Made by a program: the position numbers and the translations under genes. The notes under the pieces are model-generated. The model was not told where the DNA came from. It did not search any database and saw nothing but the letters and a program-made list of their open reading frames with translations. From assembly GCF_008017455.1 (NCBI RefSeq), contig NZ_VRTY01000071.1, positions 1-33,616 of the forward strand: a stretch of 33,616 nucleotides of DNA. Direction: 5' to 3'. This DNA comes from Pontibacter qinzhouensis (GTDB lineage: Bacteria; Bacteroidota; Bacteroidia; Cytophagales; Hymenobacteraceae). This document shows positions 15,273-22,950 of this stretch, piece after piece (positions within the stretch are counted from its first letter, which is position 1; each line of letters begins with the position of its first letter).

Positions 15273-15274
15273 AT

Positions 15275-15973
15275 ATGCAACAATCACCAGACCTGCGCGC
15301 CGTGCTGAGGCGCCACGCTGCTGCCTTTGCGCAGGTACTAAGCACTTCCCTTACTAGTAGGCAGGTTTGCAGGCTCGATTTTACAGTGGCTAACCCACTC
15401 CTGCAGCAGGTAAACCTACGTAACACAGAAGAGTTTAATGAAGCCGTTCAACAGATGCTTGCGCAACAGCAGGCATCTGTTGGTATCGGTGGTTACCTCG
15501 AAAACCGGTTTATCTACAGCCGCAGCACTCACTTTACAGGAGCATCCGAAAACCGTAACCTGCACCTCGGCATCGATGTTTGGGTACCAGCCGGCACTTC
15601 TGTGTTCTCGCCCCTTAACGCAGTCGTGCATAGCTTCCAGGACAACAACAATTTTGGCGATTACGGCCCTACAATTATTCTGCAGCACGAGCTGGATGGC
15701 ATACCATTTTTTACCTTGTACGGGCACCTGAACCGGTCGTCGCTTCCTGGGCTTTATGTGGGTAAGGCCTTTGCCAAAGGTGAGAAAATTGCAGAAGTAG
15801 GTCCTTACCCCGAAAACGGCGATTGGCCGCCTCACCTCCACTTCCAGGTCATCAGCAACATGCAAGGCTATTCCGGCGATTTTCCGGGGGTAGCTGCGCT
15901 TTCTGAAAATGCAAAATACAGCACCCTCTGCCCCGACCCCAACCTGATACTGCAGTGCCCGCTCCTCCTCTAA
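15275..15973 (+). CDS. M23-family metallopeptidase lacking a signal peptide
   Basis: This 232-residue protein has a LytM/M23 zinc peptidase core. The ligands are intact: HLGID (H97, D101), YGHL (H151) and HLH (187-189) in WPPHLHFQV. M23 enzymes cut peptidoglycan cross-bridges outside the cytoplasm. Here the N-terminus (MQQSPDLRAVLRRHAAAF) shows no signal peptide, lipobox or membrane helix, and no later start would add one. From memory, similar domains occur in large proteins joined to APH-type kinase and class III aminotransferase domains, so a cytoplasmic role is possible. ATG 15275 lies 3 nt after a terminator T run, which is odd for a gene with its own promoter. Confidence 0.82.
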   Translation: MQQSPDLRAVLRRHAAAFAQVLSTSLTSRQVCRLDFTVANPLLQQVNLRNTEEFNEAVQQMLAQQQASVGIGGYLENRFIYSRSTHFTGASENRNLHLGIDVWVPAGTSVFSPLNAVVHSFQDNNNFGDYGPTIILQHELDGIPFFTLYGHLNRSSLPGLYVGKAFAKGEKIAEVGPYPENGDWPPHLHFQVISNMQGYSGDFPGVAALSENAKYSTLCPDPNLILQCPLLL

Positions 15974-15975
15974 AC

Positions 15976-16006
15976 TTGTAAATATTTATTTTTTTGCAAA
16001 CCTTTG
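15976..16006 (+). promoter_or_regulatory. mscS promoter
   Basis: TTG (15976-15978), 20 nt, then AACCTTTG (15999-16006), one base off TAnnTTTG with ideal spacing. The leader to ATG 16072 would be about 60 nt. Confidence 0.55.
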
Positions 16007-16071
16007 AATCTTGTTCGGTCAGGTGCAGCGCCTGCTCCTGCTATGTTTTACTTATTTCAGGTTAAAGTTAT

Positions 16072-16899
16072 ATGCCAGAATATTTGCAGTTCGATCAGTA
16101 CGGAAATCTCATCAGCAACTTTTTCGTGATTTACGGTATGAAGCTGCTTTCTGCCGTCCTGACCTTAGCGATAGGATTATGGGCTGTTGACCGAATGAAT
16201 AAGCTGATATATGCCCTTATGGTGAAGAAGGATGTGGACATCTCGTTGCGCCCTTTCCTGAAGAACCTGCTCGGCATAACACTGCGCATCCTGCTCCTGG
16301 TTCTGGTAATCGCGCAACTCGGTGTCGAAATGACTTCATTTATAGCTGTGCTTGGTTCTGCTGGCCTGGCTATCGGTCTGGCGTTACAGGGCAGCCTTTC
16401 TAATTTTGCTGGCGGCGTACTTATTCTTACTATAAAGCCCTTTAGAGTCGGCGATTTTATTGAGGCGCAGGGGCAAGCCGGCACTGTTAACATGATTAAC
16501 ATATTCAACACGGTTATTAAAACAGGTAATAACCAGGTTATCTATATTCCGAATGGCCCTTTGGCAAACAGTGTGGTGGTTAACTACTCGGTAGAGCCAA
16601 CCCGCCGCATGGAGCTAAAGCTGGCGATAAGCCCAAGAAACAACGTGGCAGAGGTAAAGCAGATGCTGTGGGAAATCATCAATTACGATGAGCGCATTCT
16701 ACTTGAGCCAGCCCCATTTATGGGAGTAACAGAGTTTACAGAATATTCGCTTACGATAACGCTTCGGCTATGGGCTAAAAAAGAAGAGTTCTGGCCGCTA
16801 AACTGGGAAATGAATGAGCGTATTAAAATTGCGTTTGAAGAGCATGACGTAAAAATGCCGGCACCGCTGCAAAAGCACGAAGTTGTAAGTGCGCAGTAA
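16072..16899 (+). CDS. Small-conductance mechanosensitive channel, MscS family
   Basis: This 275-residue inner-membrane channel opens under membrane tension to release solutes on hypo-osmotic shock. Its length is close to E. coli MscS (286). Three membrane helices occur at about 20-42, 64-84 and 88-112. The pore helix TM3 is GLAIGLALQGSLSNFAGGVL, with the Gly/Ala packing pattern of the family. The beta domain follows (RVGDFIEAQGQAGTVNMINI, then VIYIPNGPLANSVVVNYS). The C-terminal mixed domain runs to VKMPAPL, near residue 268. It has its own promoter. The next gene is convergent. Confidence 0.93.
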   Translation: MPEYLQFDQYGNLISNFFVIYGMKLLSAVLTLAIGLWAVDRMNKLIYALMVKKDVDISLRPFLKNLLGITLRILLLVLVIAQLGVEMTSFIAVLGSAGLAIGLALQGSLSNFAGGVLILTIKPFRVGDFIEAQGQAGTVNMINIFNTVIKTGNNQVIYIPNGPLANSVVVNYSVEPTRRMELKLAISPRNNVAEVKQMLWEIINYDERILLEPAPFMGVTEFTEYSLTITLRLWAKKEEFWPLNWEMNERIKIAFEEHDVKMPAPLQKHEVVSAQ

Positions 16900-16959
16900 T
16901 ATTTTTAGATTTTAGATGCCGGATATTAGTAGTTGCTAGACTTTTTATGAGCTAGGAGT

Positions 16960-17129
16960 TTTCATTCACTCACACTCTCATTCACTCATTCAAAATTTCT
17001 TCTCCTCCATCTTCAAATTTCCAAATCTTCAAAACAACGATTTAACCATTTAGCAATCAGCAGTTAACAACCAAATATTCTAATAAAAATGGCCTCCAGA
17101 AGCTTTTAGCTTCTAAAATACTCAAGGGT
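16960..17129 (+). repeat. Interspersed intergenic repeat, copy 7 (longest form)
   Basis: Core 17073-17129: AAATATTCTAATAAAAATGG, CCTCCAGAAG near 17093-17102, and CTCAAGGGT at 17121-17129. The arm at 16960-17072 begins with CATTCACTCA twice, then catcttcaaatttccaaatc and taaccatttagcaatcagca, like copy 1. It lies 45 nt past the permease stop, with its ACCCTTGAG end facing that gene on the minus strand. The mscS gene ends at 16899, so the whole 275-nt convergent gap is mostly this element. Confidence 0.8.
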
Positions 17130-17174
17130 CGGGCAAGGCAACGTTACTTGCTCAATTGTTGTTCACGCTGGTTA

Positions 17175-18389
17175 TTAATCGAATTTGATGGCTTTAACAG
17201 GTTTAATGCGGGCTACCATGGCAGCAGGTATTAAAATGGCCAGCATGGTAAGCACCAGCGTGAGCACATTCAGGATAATTACCACACTGAAGTTCCAGCT
17301 AATGGGCACGGTGTTCATGTAGTAGTTCTCCGGGTCGAGCGGAATAAGCTTGAAGTAATACTGCAGCACACAAAAGCCAAGGCCAATAACGTTGCCCCAC
17401 AACAAGCCTTTCAGGGTTAGTTTTAACCCTCTGAAATAAAACACCTGCCGTATCTGCGCATCGGTGGCTCCTACCGCTTTGAGCACCCCAATCATATTGA
17501 TACGCTCAATAATCATGATAAACACGGTAGACACCATGTTGAAGGTGGCCACAAAAATAATCAGGATCAGGAAGATGATCACGTTTTTGCGCAGCAGCTG
17601 CAGCCAGTCGAACAGCTGCGCGTGCCGGTCGGTTATCTTCTCGAGCTGCAGGTCGTAGTTCATCTGGTCGAATACCTGGTTGGCGATGGGGTCTATCTGG
17701 TCAAAATCTTTGAGCATAATCTCTACACCGCCTACCAATGTGTCGGGCCAGTTGTTCAGCTCCCGCACCAGTTGCAGGTCTCCGATCACAAACACCTCGT
17801 CGAACTCCTCCAGGCCCGTGTTGAAGATTCCGGAAACTTTGAGCTTACGCGCGCGCGGTGGGTTCTGGATAAAATAGAAAATAGCCTCATCGCCTACTTT
17901 CAGGTCGAGTTTGCTGGCAATGCGGCGGCTCAGCATTACATCTTTAGAAGAGGCCGTGTCGGTGAAAGCCACCAGCTGCCCCTCTTCCAGGTTCTGTTGC
18001 ATCGACTGCAGGTTGTAGTTCTTGTCTACCCCTTTCAGCACTACCCCCAGCACCTCGTTCTCGGTTTTGATGATAGCGGTTTTACGTGCAAAGGCCTGAA
18101 TACCGGCAATACCCGCAATGTCGTCGGTGGAATTTATGCCGGTGTAGATGCTGATGGGTGCCCCTTCGTAGGAATTGTTCGTATCATACTTGCTGATCTG
18201 GAGGTGCGCCCCGAAACTGAAAATCTTTTCCCGAATCTCATTCCGGAAGCCTTCCAGAATGGCAAACGACACAATCATGATGGCGATGCCTGCGGCTATG
18301 CTTATAATTGCTATTTTTGTGACCGACGACGTAAAGGAGCCGGCCTGCACTTCTGATATTTTATCGGATATGTATTTGGAAATGTTCAC
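17175..18389 (-). CDS. ABC transporter permease of the LolC/LolE (FtsX) family
   Basis: This 404-residue inner-membrane protein is of the lipoprotein-releasing LolC/E type, which passes outer-membrane lipoproteins to a carrier using ATP from a LolD subunit. Topology fits: one N-terminal helix (about 25-47, IAIISIAAGIAIMIVSFAIL), a large periplasmic domain (about 50-268), then three helices near 270-295, 315-345 and 370-398. The last 10 residues (ARIKPVKAIKFD) are the usual FtsX-family ending. The start is GTG 18389, since no in-frame ATG lies upstream; MNISKYISDKIS is a typical LolE start. No LolD gene is adjacent. The neighbouring namZ diverges, with only 32 nt between the starts. Confidence 0.88.
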   Translation of the reverse strand: MNISKYISDKISEVQAGSFTSSVTKIAIISIAAGIAIMIVSFAILEGFRNEIREKIFSFGAHLQISKYDTNNSYEGAPISIYTGINSTDDIAGIAGIQAFARKTAIIKTENEVLGVVLKGVDKNYNLQSMQQNLEEGQLVAFTDTASSKDVMLSRRIASKLDLKVGDEAIFYFIQNPPRARKLKVSGIFNTGLEEFDEVFVIGDLQLVRELNNWPDTLVGGVEIMLKDFDQIDPIANQVFDQMNYDLQLEKITDRHAQLFDWLQLLRKNVIIFLILIIFVATFNMVSTVFIMIIERINMIGVLKAVGATDAQIRQVFYFRGLKLTLKGLLWGNVIGLGFCVLQYYFKLIPLDPENYYMNTVPISWNFSVVIILNVLTLVLTMLAILIPAAMVARIKPVKAIKFD

Positions 18390-18421
18390 GCACCTTGTTT
18401 TATACAGCCTTAAATATAGGT

Positions 18422-19693
18422 ATGAAAAATGACTTCTACCCTATTACGATGACACAGCTACTTGTTATACTTTATTCTTCGCTCCTGCTGGGCCTCACCA
18501 ACTGCTCGCCCAGACAAGAAACCAACACCACCAGCTCCACCACAGCAGAACAGCCGCAGACCCAGGAGCCGCCTGCACCTCAGCCAAAGCCACTGCAGAC
18601 CGGGGCCGAACAAACCGACCACTACCTGGAACAGCTGGAGGGCAAGCGTGTAGGGCTGGTGGTAAACCAAACGTCTGTTATAGGCAAAACCCACCTCGTG
18701 GACTCCCTGCTGAGCCATGGCATTTTAATAACCACCATTTTTGCGCCCGAACATGGTTTCAGAGGCGAAGCCGACGCTGGAGCACACATTAAAGATGCCA
18801 AAGATACTAAAACCGGCCTGCCCATTATCTCGCTCTACGGAAACAACAAAAAGCCGCTGCCCAACCAGCTGCAGAACGTAGATGTGGTGGTTTTCGATAT
18901 TCAGGATGTAGGCGTACGCTTTTACACCTACATCAGCACCATGCATTACGTAATGGAAGCCTGTGCCGAAAATAACAAACAGCTGCTCATTCTGGACCGC
19001 CCCAACCCCAACGGCCACTACATTGATGGGCCGGTACTGGAGCTGAAAAAGGAGACGGCCTCGTTTGTAGGCATGCACCCGATACCGCTCGTGCATGGGC
19101 TAACGGTGGGCGAACTGGCCAACATGATAAATGGCGAGAAATGGCTGGCCGGGCAGCAGAAATGCCAGCTTACGGTTATACCGCTGGCAAACTACAACCA
19201 CAAAATGCCTTACCAGCTGCCGGTGCGCCCCTCTCCGAACTTACCCAATGCACAGGCTATATGGCTCTACCCGTCGCTGGGGCTTTTTGAAGGAACCAAC
19301 GTAAGCGTGGGTCGTGGCACAGCTACGCCTTTCCAGGTTATTGGCAGCCCATTCTATAAAAAGAAAACCTTCTCTTTTACTCCGAAAAGTATGCCAGGTG
19401 CCCAGGACCCACCCCACAAAGGGCAAATCTGCTATGGCCTCGACCTCACCAGCACAAAACAAGGGCAAGGCTTTACACTGGCTTACCTGCTGGAGATGTA
19501 CCAGAACAGCAGCAACCAGGATAAGTTCTTTCTATCTACAAACTTCATAAATAAACTAGCCGGCACCACTACGCTGCAGGAGCAGGTAAAAGCAGGTAAA
19601 ACAGAAGCTGAGATACGAGCCAGCTGGCAGCCAGCCCTAAGCCAGTACAAAGAAATGCGGAAACGCTATTTACTATACCCAGACTTTGAATAA
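18422..19693 (+). CDS. namZ: NamZ-type exo-beta-N-acetylmuramidase (DUF1343) lipoprotein
   Basis: This protein of about 423 residues belongs to the DUF1343 family, whose member NamZ removes terminal MurNAc from peptidoglycan fragments. Family blocks are present: KRVGLVVNQTSV, FAPEHGFRGEADAG, LPIISLYG, VVFDIQDVGVRFYTYISTMH, LDRPNPNG and YPSLGLFEGTNVSVGRGT. The N-terminus is a lipoprotein signal (LLLGLTNC, Cys28), followed by a Thr/Pro/Gln-rich linker, so it probably anchors in the outer or inner membrane. Starts at 18395, 18422 and 18449 are possible; 18422 (MKNDFYP) has a basic start before the hydrophobic part and avoids crossing the permease start region. It lies 4 nt ahead of fmt, so the two are probably cotranscribed. 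Confidence 0.88.
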   Translation: MKNDFYPITMTQLLVILYSSLLLGLTNCSPRQETNTTSSTTAEQPQTQEPPAPQPKPLQTGAEQTDHYLEQLEGKRVGLVVNQTSVIGKTHLVDSLLSHGILITTIFAPEHGFRGEADAGAHIKDAKDTKTGLPIISLYGNNKKPLPNQLQNVDVVVFDIQDVGVRFYTYISTMHYVMEACAENNKQLLILDRPNPNGHYIDGPVLELKKETASFVGMHPIPLVHGLTVGELANMINGEKWLAGQQKCQLTVIPLANYNHKMPYQLPVRPSPNLPNAQAIWLYPSLGLFEGTNVSVGRGTATPFQVIGSPFYKKKTFSFTPKSMPGAQDPPHKGQICYGLDLTSTKQGQGFTLAYLLEMYQNSSNQDKFFLSTNFINKLAGTTTLQEQVKAGKTEAEIRASWQPALSQYKEMRKRYLLYPDFE

Positions 19694-19697
19694 AACT

Positions 19698-20627
19698 ATG
19701 CCTCAGGATTTACGCATCGTGTTTATGGGTACGCCAGACTTTGCCGTACCTACGCTACAAATACTTGTTGAAAACGGTTACCAGGTGGTAGCTGTTATTA
19801 CAGCACCCGATAAACCGGCAGGTCGTGGCCAGAAGCTGCAGCAGTCGCCTGTAAAAGAATATGCCGTTTCGCAGAGCATTCCGGTGCTGCAGCCAGCCAA
19901 TTTAAAAGCCGAAAGTTTTCTGGAAGAGCTGCGCAGTTACAAGGCCAACCTGCAAATAATTGTGGCTTTCCGGATGCTGCCGGAGGTGGTGTGGGCGATG
20001 CCGGAGTTGGGTTCTTTTAACATACACGGCTCGCTGCTGCCACAGTACCGCGGTGCGGCTCCCATTAACTGGGCCATTATTAACGGTGAGAAAGAAACCG
20101 GCGTTACCTCTTTCTTTCTGAAGCACGAAATAGATACGGGCGATATGCTTTTTCAGGAGCGCGTGCCAATTTTGGAGGAAGACGATTTTGGAACAGTTTA
20201 CGAGAAGCTGAAGCACGAAGGAGCCAGGCTGGCGCTTAGAACCGTTCGGGCTATTGAGCAAGGGCAGGTACAGGCGCAACCGCAGCAACACGCGGAAGGT
20301 CATAAACACGCTCCCAAAATTTATAAGGAGACCTGCGAAATTAACTGGAACCAACCTGCCGTTCAGATTCGCAATTTTATTAGAGGCCTTTCCCCCTACC
20401 CCGCCGCCTGGACCCGCCTGCAGGACAAAACGTTTAAAATCTTTAAAACAGAAGTTTTACCAGATGCCGCTTACGACCTGGCTCCAGGCGAGCTAAAAAC
20501 CGATAACAAAACCTACCTGCACGTACAAACTGCCGAAGGTGCACTGGCCATACTCGATCTGCAGATGGAGGGGAAAAAACGCATGCAGCTGGCAGATTTT
20601 TTAAGAGGATTCAACTTTACCGTTTAG
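19698..20627 (+). CDS. fmt: Methionyl-tRNA formyltransferase
   Basis: This 309-residue enzyme formylates Met-tRNA(fMet) from 10-formyl-THF for translation initiation. The catalytic residues fall exactly at the E. coli numbers: N108, H110 and D146 (FNIHGSLLPQYRGAAPIN and EIDTGDM). The N-terminus RIVFMGTPDFAVPTL and the C-terminal oligonucleotide-binding domain (from about 210) are typical. ATG 19698 is preferred to a TTG at 19686 that would overlap the namZ stop. It sits between namZ (4-nt gap) and folA (3-nt gap). The folA product supplies the folate cofactor pool that Fmt uses. Confidence 0.96.
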   Translation: MPQDLRIVFMGTPDFAVPTLQILVENGYQVVAVITAPDKPAGRGQKLQQSPVKEYAVSQSIPVLQPANLKAESFLEELRSYKANLQIIVAFRMLPEVVWAMPELGSFNIHGSLLPQYRGAAPINWAIINGEKETGVTSFFLKHEIDTGDMLFQERVPILEEDDFGTVYEKLKHEGARLALRTVRAIEQGQVQAQPQQHAEGHKHAPKIYKETCEINWNQPAVQIRNFIRGLSPYPAAWTRLQDKTFKIFKTEVLPDAAYDLAPGELKTDNKTYLHVQTAEGALAILDLQMEGKKRMQLADFLRGFNFTV

Positions 20628-20630
20628 CCC

Positions 20631-21116
20631 ATGATCGCGATAGTAGTAGCCGCAGATGAGCAGCAAACAATAGGCAAAGACAATCAGCTGATCTGGCATT
20701 TGCCCGCTGATCTTCGTCACTTTAAAGCCATCACCATGGGGCATCCCATTATTATGGGCCGCAAAACCTATGAGTCGATTGGCAAACCATTGCCGGGTCG
20801 CACCTCCATTATTATTACAAAGCAGCCCGATTATAAAGCCGAAGGTTGCCTGGTGGTGCACTCGCTGCAGGAAGCCATTGGTAAGGCCCGGGATTTAGAT
20901 GAAACAGCCTGTATTATAGGTGGAGCTGAGATTTACCGCCAGGCGCTGCCTTACACCGACACGGTTTACCTCACCCGCATTCACCACAGCTTTGAAGGAG
21001 ATGTTTTCTTTCCGGAGCTAAAGGAAAGCGAGTGGAAGCAGACAGCAGCAGCACAACATGAACCAGACGAGAAAAACAGATACGCTTATACCTTTTTGGA
21101 GTACAAGCGCAAGTAA
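20631..21116 (+). CDS. folA: Dihydrofolate reductase
   Basis: This 161-residue enzyme reduces dihydrofolate to tetrahydrofolate with NADPH. The pattern WHLPADL (22-28) puts the proton-donating Asp at D27. The cofactor region GRKTYESIG is at 43-51, followed by LPGR (54-57). A second nucleotide segment is IIGGAEIYRQAL near 100-111. Length and order are standard. It starts 3 nt after the fmt stop and is the last gene of the run. No hairpin terminator was seen after it. Confidence 0.95.
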   Translation: MIAIVVAADEQQTIGKDNQLIWHLPADLRHFKAITMGHPIIMGRKTYESIGKPLPGRTSIIITKQPDYKAEGCLVVHSLQEAIGKARDLDETACIIGGAEIYRQALPYTDTVYLTRIHHSFEGDVFFPELKESEWKQTAAAQHEPDEKNRYAYTFLEYKRK

Positions 21117-21198
21117 TCTGCAATAGCAGGCACGGCCAATCTTGGCATTCAAGGGGTTATCCCATTAGGTGCTTATAACTTTTTTGTGTTACTTGTCA

Positions 21199-21206
21199 TA
21201 TCTTTG
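21199..21206 (+). promoter_or_regulatory. -7 box of the PagL-like gene
   Basis: TATCTTTG is an exact TAnnTTTG match, 20 nt ahead of the GTG start. A TTTG occurs 12 nt upstream, too near for a standard -33. The TSS would leave a very short leader. Confidence 0.5.
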
Positions 21207-21226
21207 TTGCACCAGGAACCTTTGAT

Positions 21227-22366
21227 GTGATTTTTTCAGTTTACTTTTCTATTTCGAAAGCGAAACGTATTGTTGGCCTGCTCGTGCTGTTGCTTCTCTT
21301 AAGCACTTCAGATTTGCTTGCACAGGCCGCCACAGCTTCGCAGAAGGAACCCTGGTCGTTTGGCGTAAATGGCTATTACGGAGCGCTCTTCCGGTACAGA
21401 AGCGGTTTATCTGCTCTAAACTACACGCACCCGTTTAGTGTGGAGCTGTACGCAAACCGCCATACCATTGGTAAGCGGGCCTGGGAGCGCAAATACCGGT
21501 ACCCGCAGCTTGGTTTTGCCTTATCGTATTTTAACTATGGCGTGCCCGAGGAGTTAGGTGAAGCAGCATCTTTAACAGTGCAGTTAGATAATGCGCTGCT
21601 ACAAACAACCCGAGGCAATTTGCGCTTTAACCTTGGTTCTGGCCTGGTATACTCCACAAGGCACTACATAACGGGGGTAAATGAGCAGAACATGGCCATC
21701 GGCAGTAAATTCTGCTTTGCCCTTATTGGCGGTTTCCGGTACGAGCACCAACTCTCCGATAAATTATTCCTGAACACACATTTTGCTTTCAGGCATTTCT
21801 CTAACGGAGGGCTCAACAAACCAAATAACGGCATGAACTTCCCGCTAGTGGGTGTAGGCGTGCGGTACCAGCCAAAACGCCCTACCCTGCTGCCTCACAC
21901 CGATACTGTGGTTACTGCCCTGAACAAACGAATTCACCTGAACCTGAAACTGGCAATGGGTAGAAGAGAAGTGCTGTATGAAGATGTAAAAACCACAGTT
22001 CACAGCATTTCGTTGTATGCCAGCAAACGCCTCTCGCAAACCAACAGCCTGCTTTTAGGAGCCGATGCCTTTCATGATGTGGCGCTTAGCAAAGAGTACC
22101 TGAACGCGCTCCTGCCCTGGCCAGAGCAAGAGCCCGACCCGCGCATGTTGGGCATCACACTAGGGCACGAACTTCATTTCGACAGAACTTCCTTTCTGTT
22201 TCAGTTTGGCCGCTATATCTACCAACCCACCGGTTTGTTTCCGGGGGCTTACCAGCGCTACAACCTGAAGCACCTGGTTACAAAAAACGTATCTGCTGGC
22301 GTAGCCCTGGTAGCACATACCAAACGCGCTTACGTTATTGAGTGGGGCCTGGGCCTGCACCTGTAG
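21227..22366 (+). CDS. PagL-like lipid A 3-O-deacylase / acyloxyacyl hydrolase
   Basis: This 379-residue protein has a signal peptide (about 1-33, LLVLLLLLSTSDLLAQA). The next 180 residues carry the outer-membrane lipid A deacylase (PagL) signature: FRHFSNGGLNKPNNG, with H190 and S192 as the expected catalytic pair. PagL removes a 3-O-linked acyl chain from lipid A in the outer membrane. After about residue 215 comes another 160-residue part rich in alternating hydrophobic strands (LNLKLAMGRREVLYED, FLFQFGRYIYQPTG), beyond the usual PagL size of about 170. GTG 21227 is the start: the ATG two bases earlier runs straight into TGA. The lipid A role is inferred from the motif. Confidence 0.75.
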   Translation: MIFSVYFSISKAKRIVGLLVLLLLLSTSDLLAQAATASQKEPWSFGVNGYYGALFRYRSGLSALNYTHPFSVELYANRHTIGKRAWERKYRYPQLGFALSYFNYGVPEELGEAASLTVQLDNALLQTTRGNLRFNLGSGLVYSTRHYITGVNEQNMAIGSKFCFALIGGFRYEHQLSDKLFLNTHFAFRHFSNGGLNKPNNGMNFPLVGVGVRYQPKRPTLLPHTDTVVTALNKRIHLNLKLAMGRREVLYEDVKTTVHSISLYASKRLSQTNSLLLGADAFHDVALSKEYLNALLPWPEQEPDPRMLGITLGHELHFDRTSFLFQFGRYIYQPTGLFPGAYQRYNLKHLVTKNVSAGVALVAHTKRAYVIEWGLGLHL

Positions 22367-22387
22367 CCAAAGCCAGGCCCCTCCCTG

Positions 22388-22444
22388 AATTATCCTAATG
22401 AAAAATGCCTTCAGAAGGTTTTTGGCAATTTTAGCGTCAAGGGC
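22388..22444 (+). repeat. Interspersed intergenic repeat, copy 8
   Basis: AATTATCCTAATGAAAAATG, the core CCTTCAGAAGG at 22408-22418, and GCGTCAAGGG at 22434-22443. It lies 21 nt after the PagL-like stop, in the orientation opposite to copies 2, 5 and 10. Confidence 0.8.
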
Positions 22445-22707
22445 TATGATGAGAGAAAAGTAATAAGCTGCAAACACTGGCTTTTTATTGTCTACTTAGC
22501 CTCTGTTTATGACAAAATCTTTCCTTCTGAATCAGGAATATAGACAGCGTCGTCACTTATCGGAGCCAGAAATGCGATGCATTAATAAGCGCGGCCCACG
22601 TAGCAAGTATCACGACACACGATTTTTATAATTTATTTAAGAGGTGTAACAAATTTCGATAAGTTGTGTCGCAGGCTATAACAGGATAAAAGGTAAAGTT
22701 TATGACC
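22445..22707. other. Gene-free stretch in the pagL-porU2 gap
   Basis: No ORF of interest. CGACACA (22613-22619) and TGTGTCG (22665-22671) are complementary across 45 nt of AT-rich sequence, a weak possible structure. Nothing else recognised. Confidence 0.35.
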
Positions 22708-22765
22708 AATTATTCTAATAAAAATAGCCTTCCAAAGCTTTTAATGTTCATTTTAGTCAAGGGTA
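22708..22765 (+). repeat. Interspersed intergenic repeat, copy 9
   Basis: AATTATTCTAATAAAAATAG, the core CCTTCCAAAGC near 22728-22738, and TAGTCAAGGGTA to 22765. Same orientation as copy 8, in the same gap. Confidence 0.8.
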
Positions 22766-22792
22766 GCAAGTTACAACCGATCGGTTTTAGCC

Positions 22793-22854
22793 ATTGAACC
22801 AACAGAAAAAGAGGCTGCTCTAGGTAGGGCAGCCTCTTTTTCTGTTGGTTCAAT
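22793..22854. terminator. Strong bidirectional terminator, 26-bp perfect stem
   Basis: Arms 22793-22818 and 22829-22854 are perfectly complementary over 26 bp with a 10-nt loop, including A5 and T5 tracts next to GAGGCTGC. It lies between the convergent PagL-like and porU2 genes, 97 nt past the porU2 stop. Confidence 0.88.
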
Positions 22855-22950
22855 CTAACTTTACTGCAAGATTACAAAAATGCTTTTCTGATGTGCACGA
22901 AAATGAAAAGCAAGTAACCCTACATTTGGTGCCTTTTCATTTTTTATAGC

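Noticed and set aside
19686..19697. TTG start for fmt overlapping the namZ stop
   Set aside because: ATG 19698 restores the exact catalytic numbering (N108, H110, D146) of E. coli Fmt.
22900..22943. AAAATGAAAAG / CTTTTCATTTT hairpin just past the porU2 stop
   Set aside because: It is an 11-bp AT-rich stem with a long loop and no T run on the minus strand; the 26-bp stem nearby is a better terminator.
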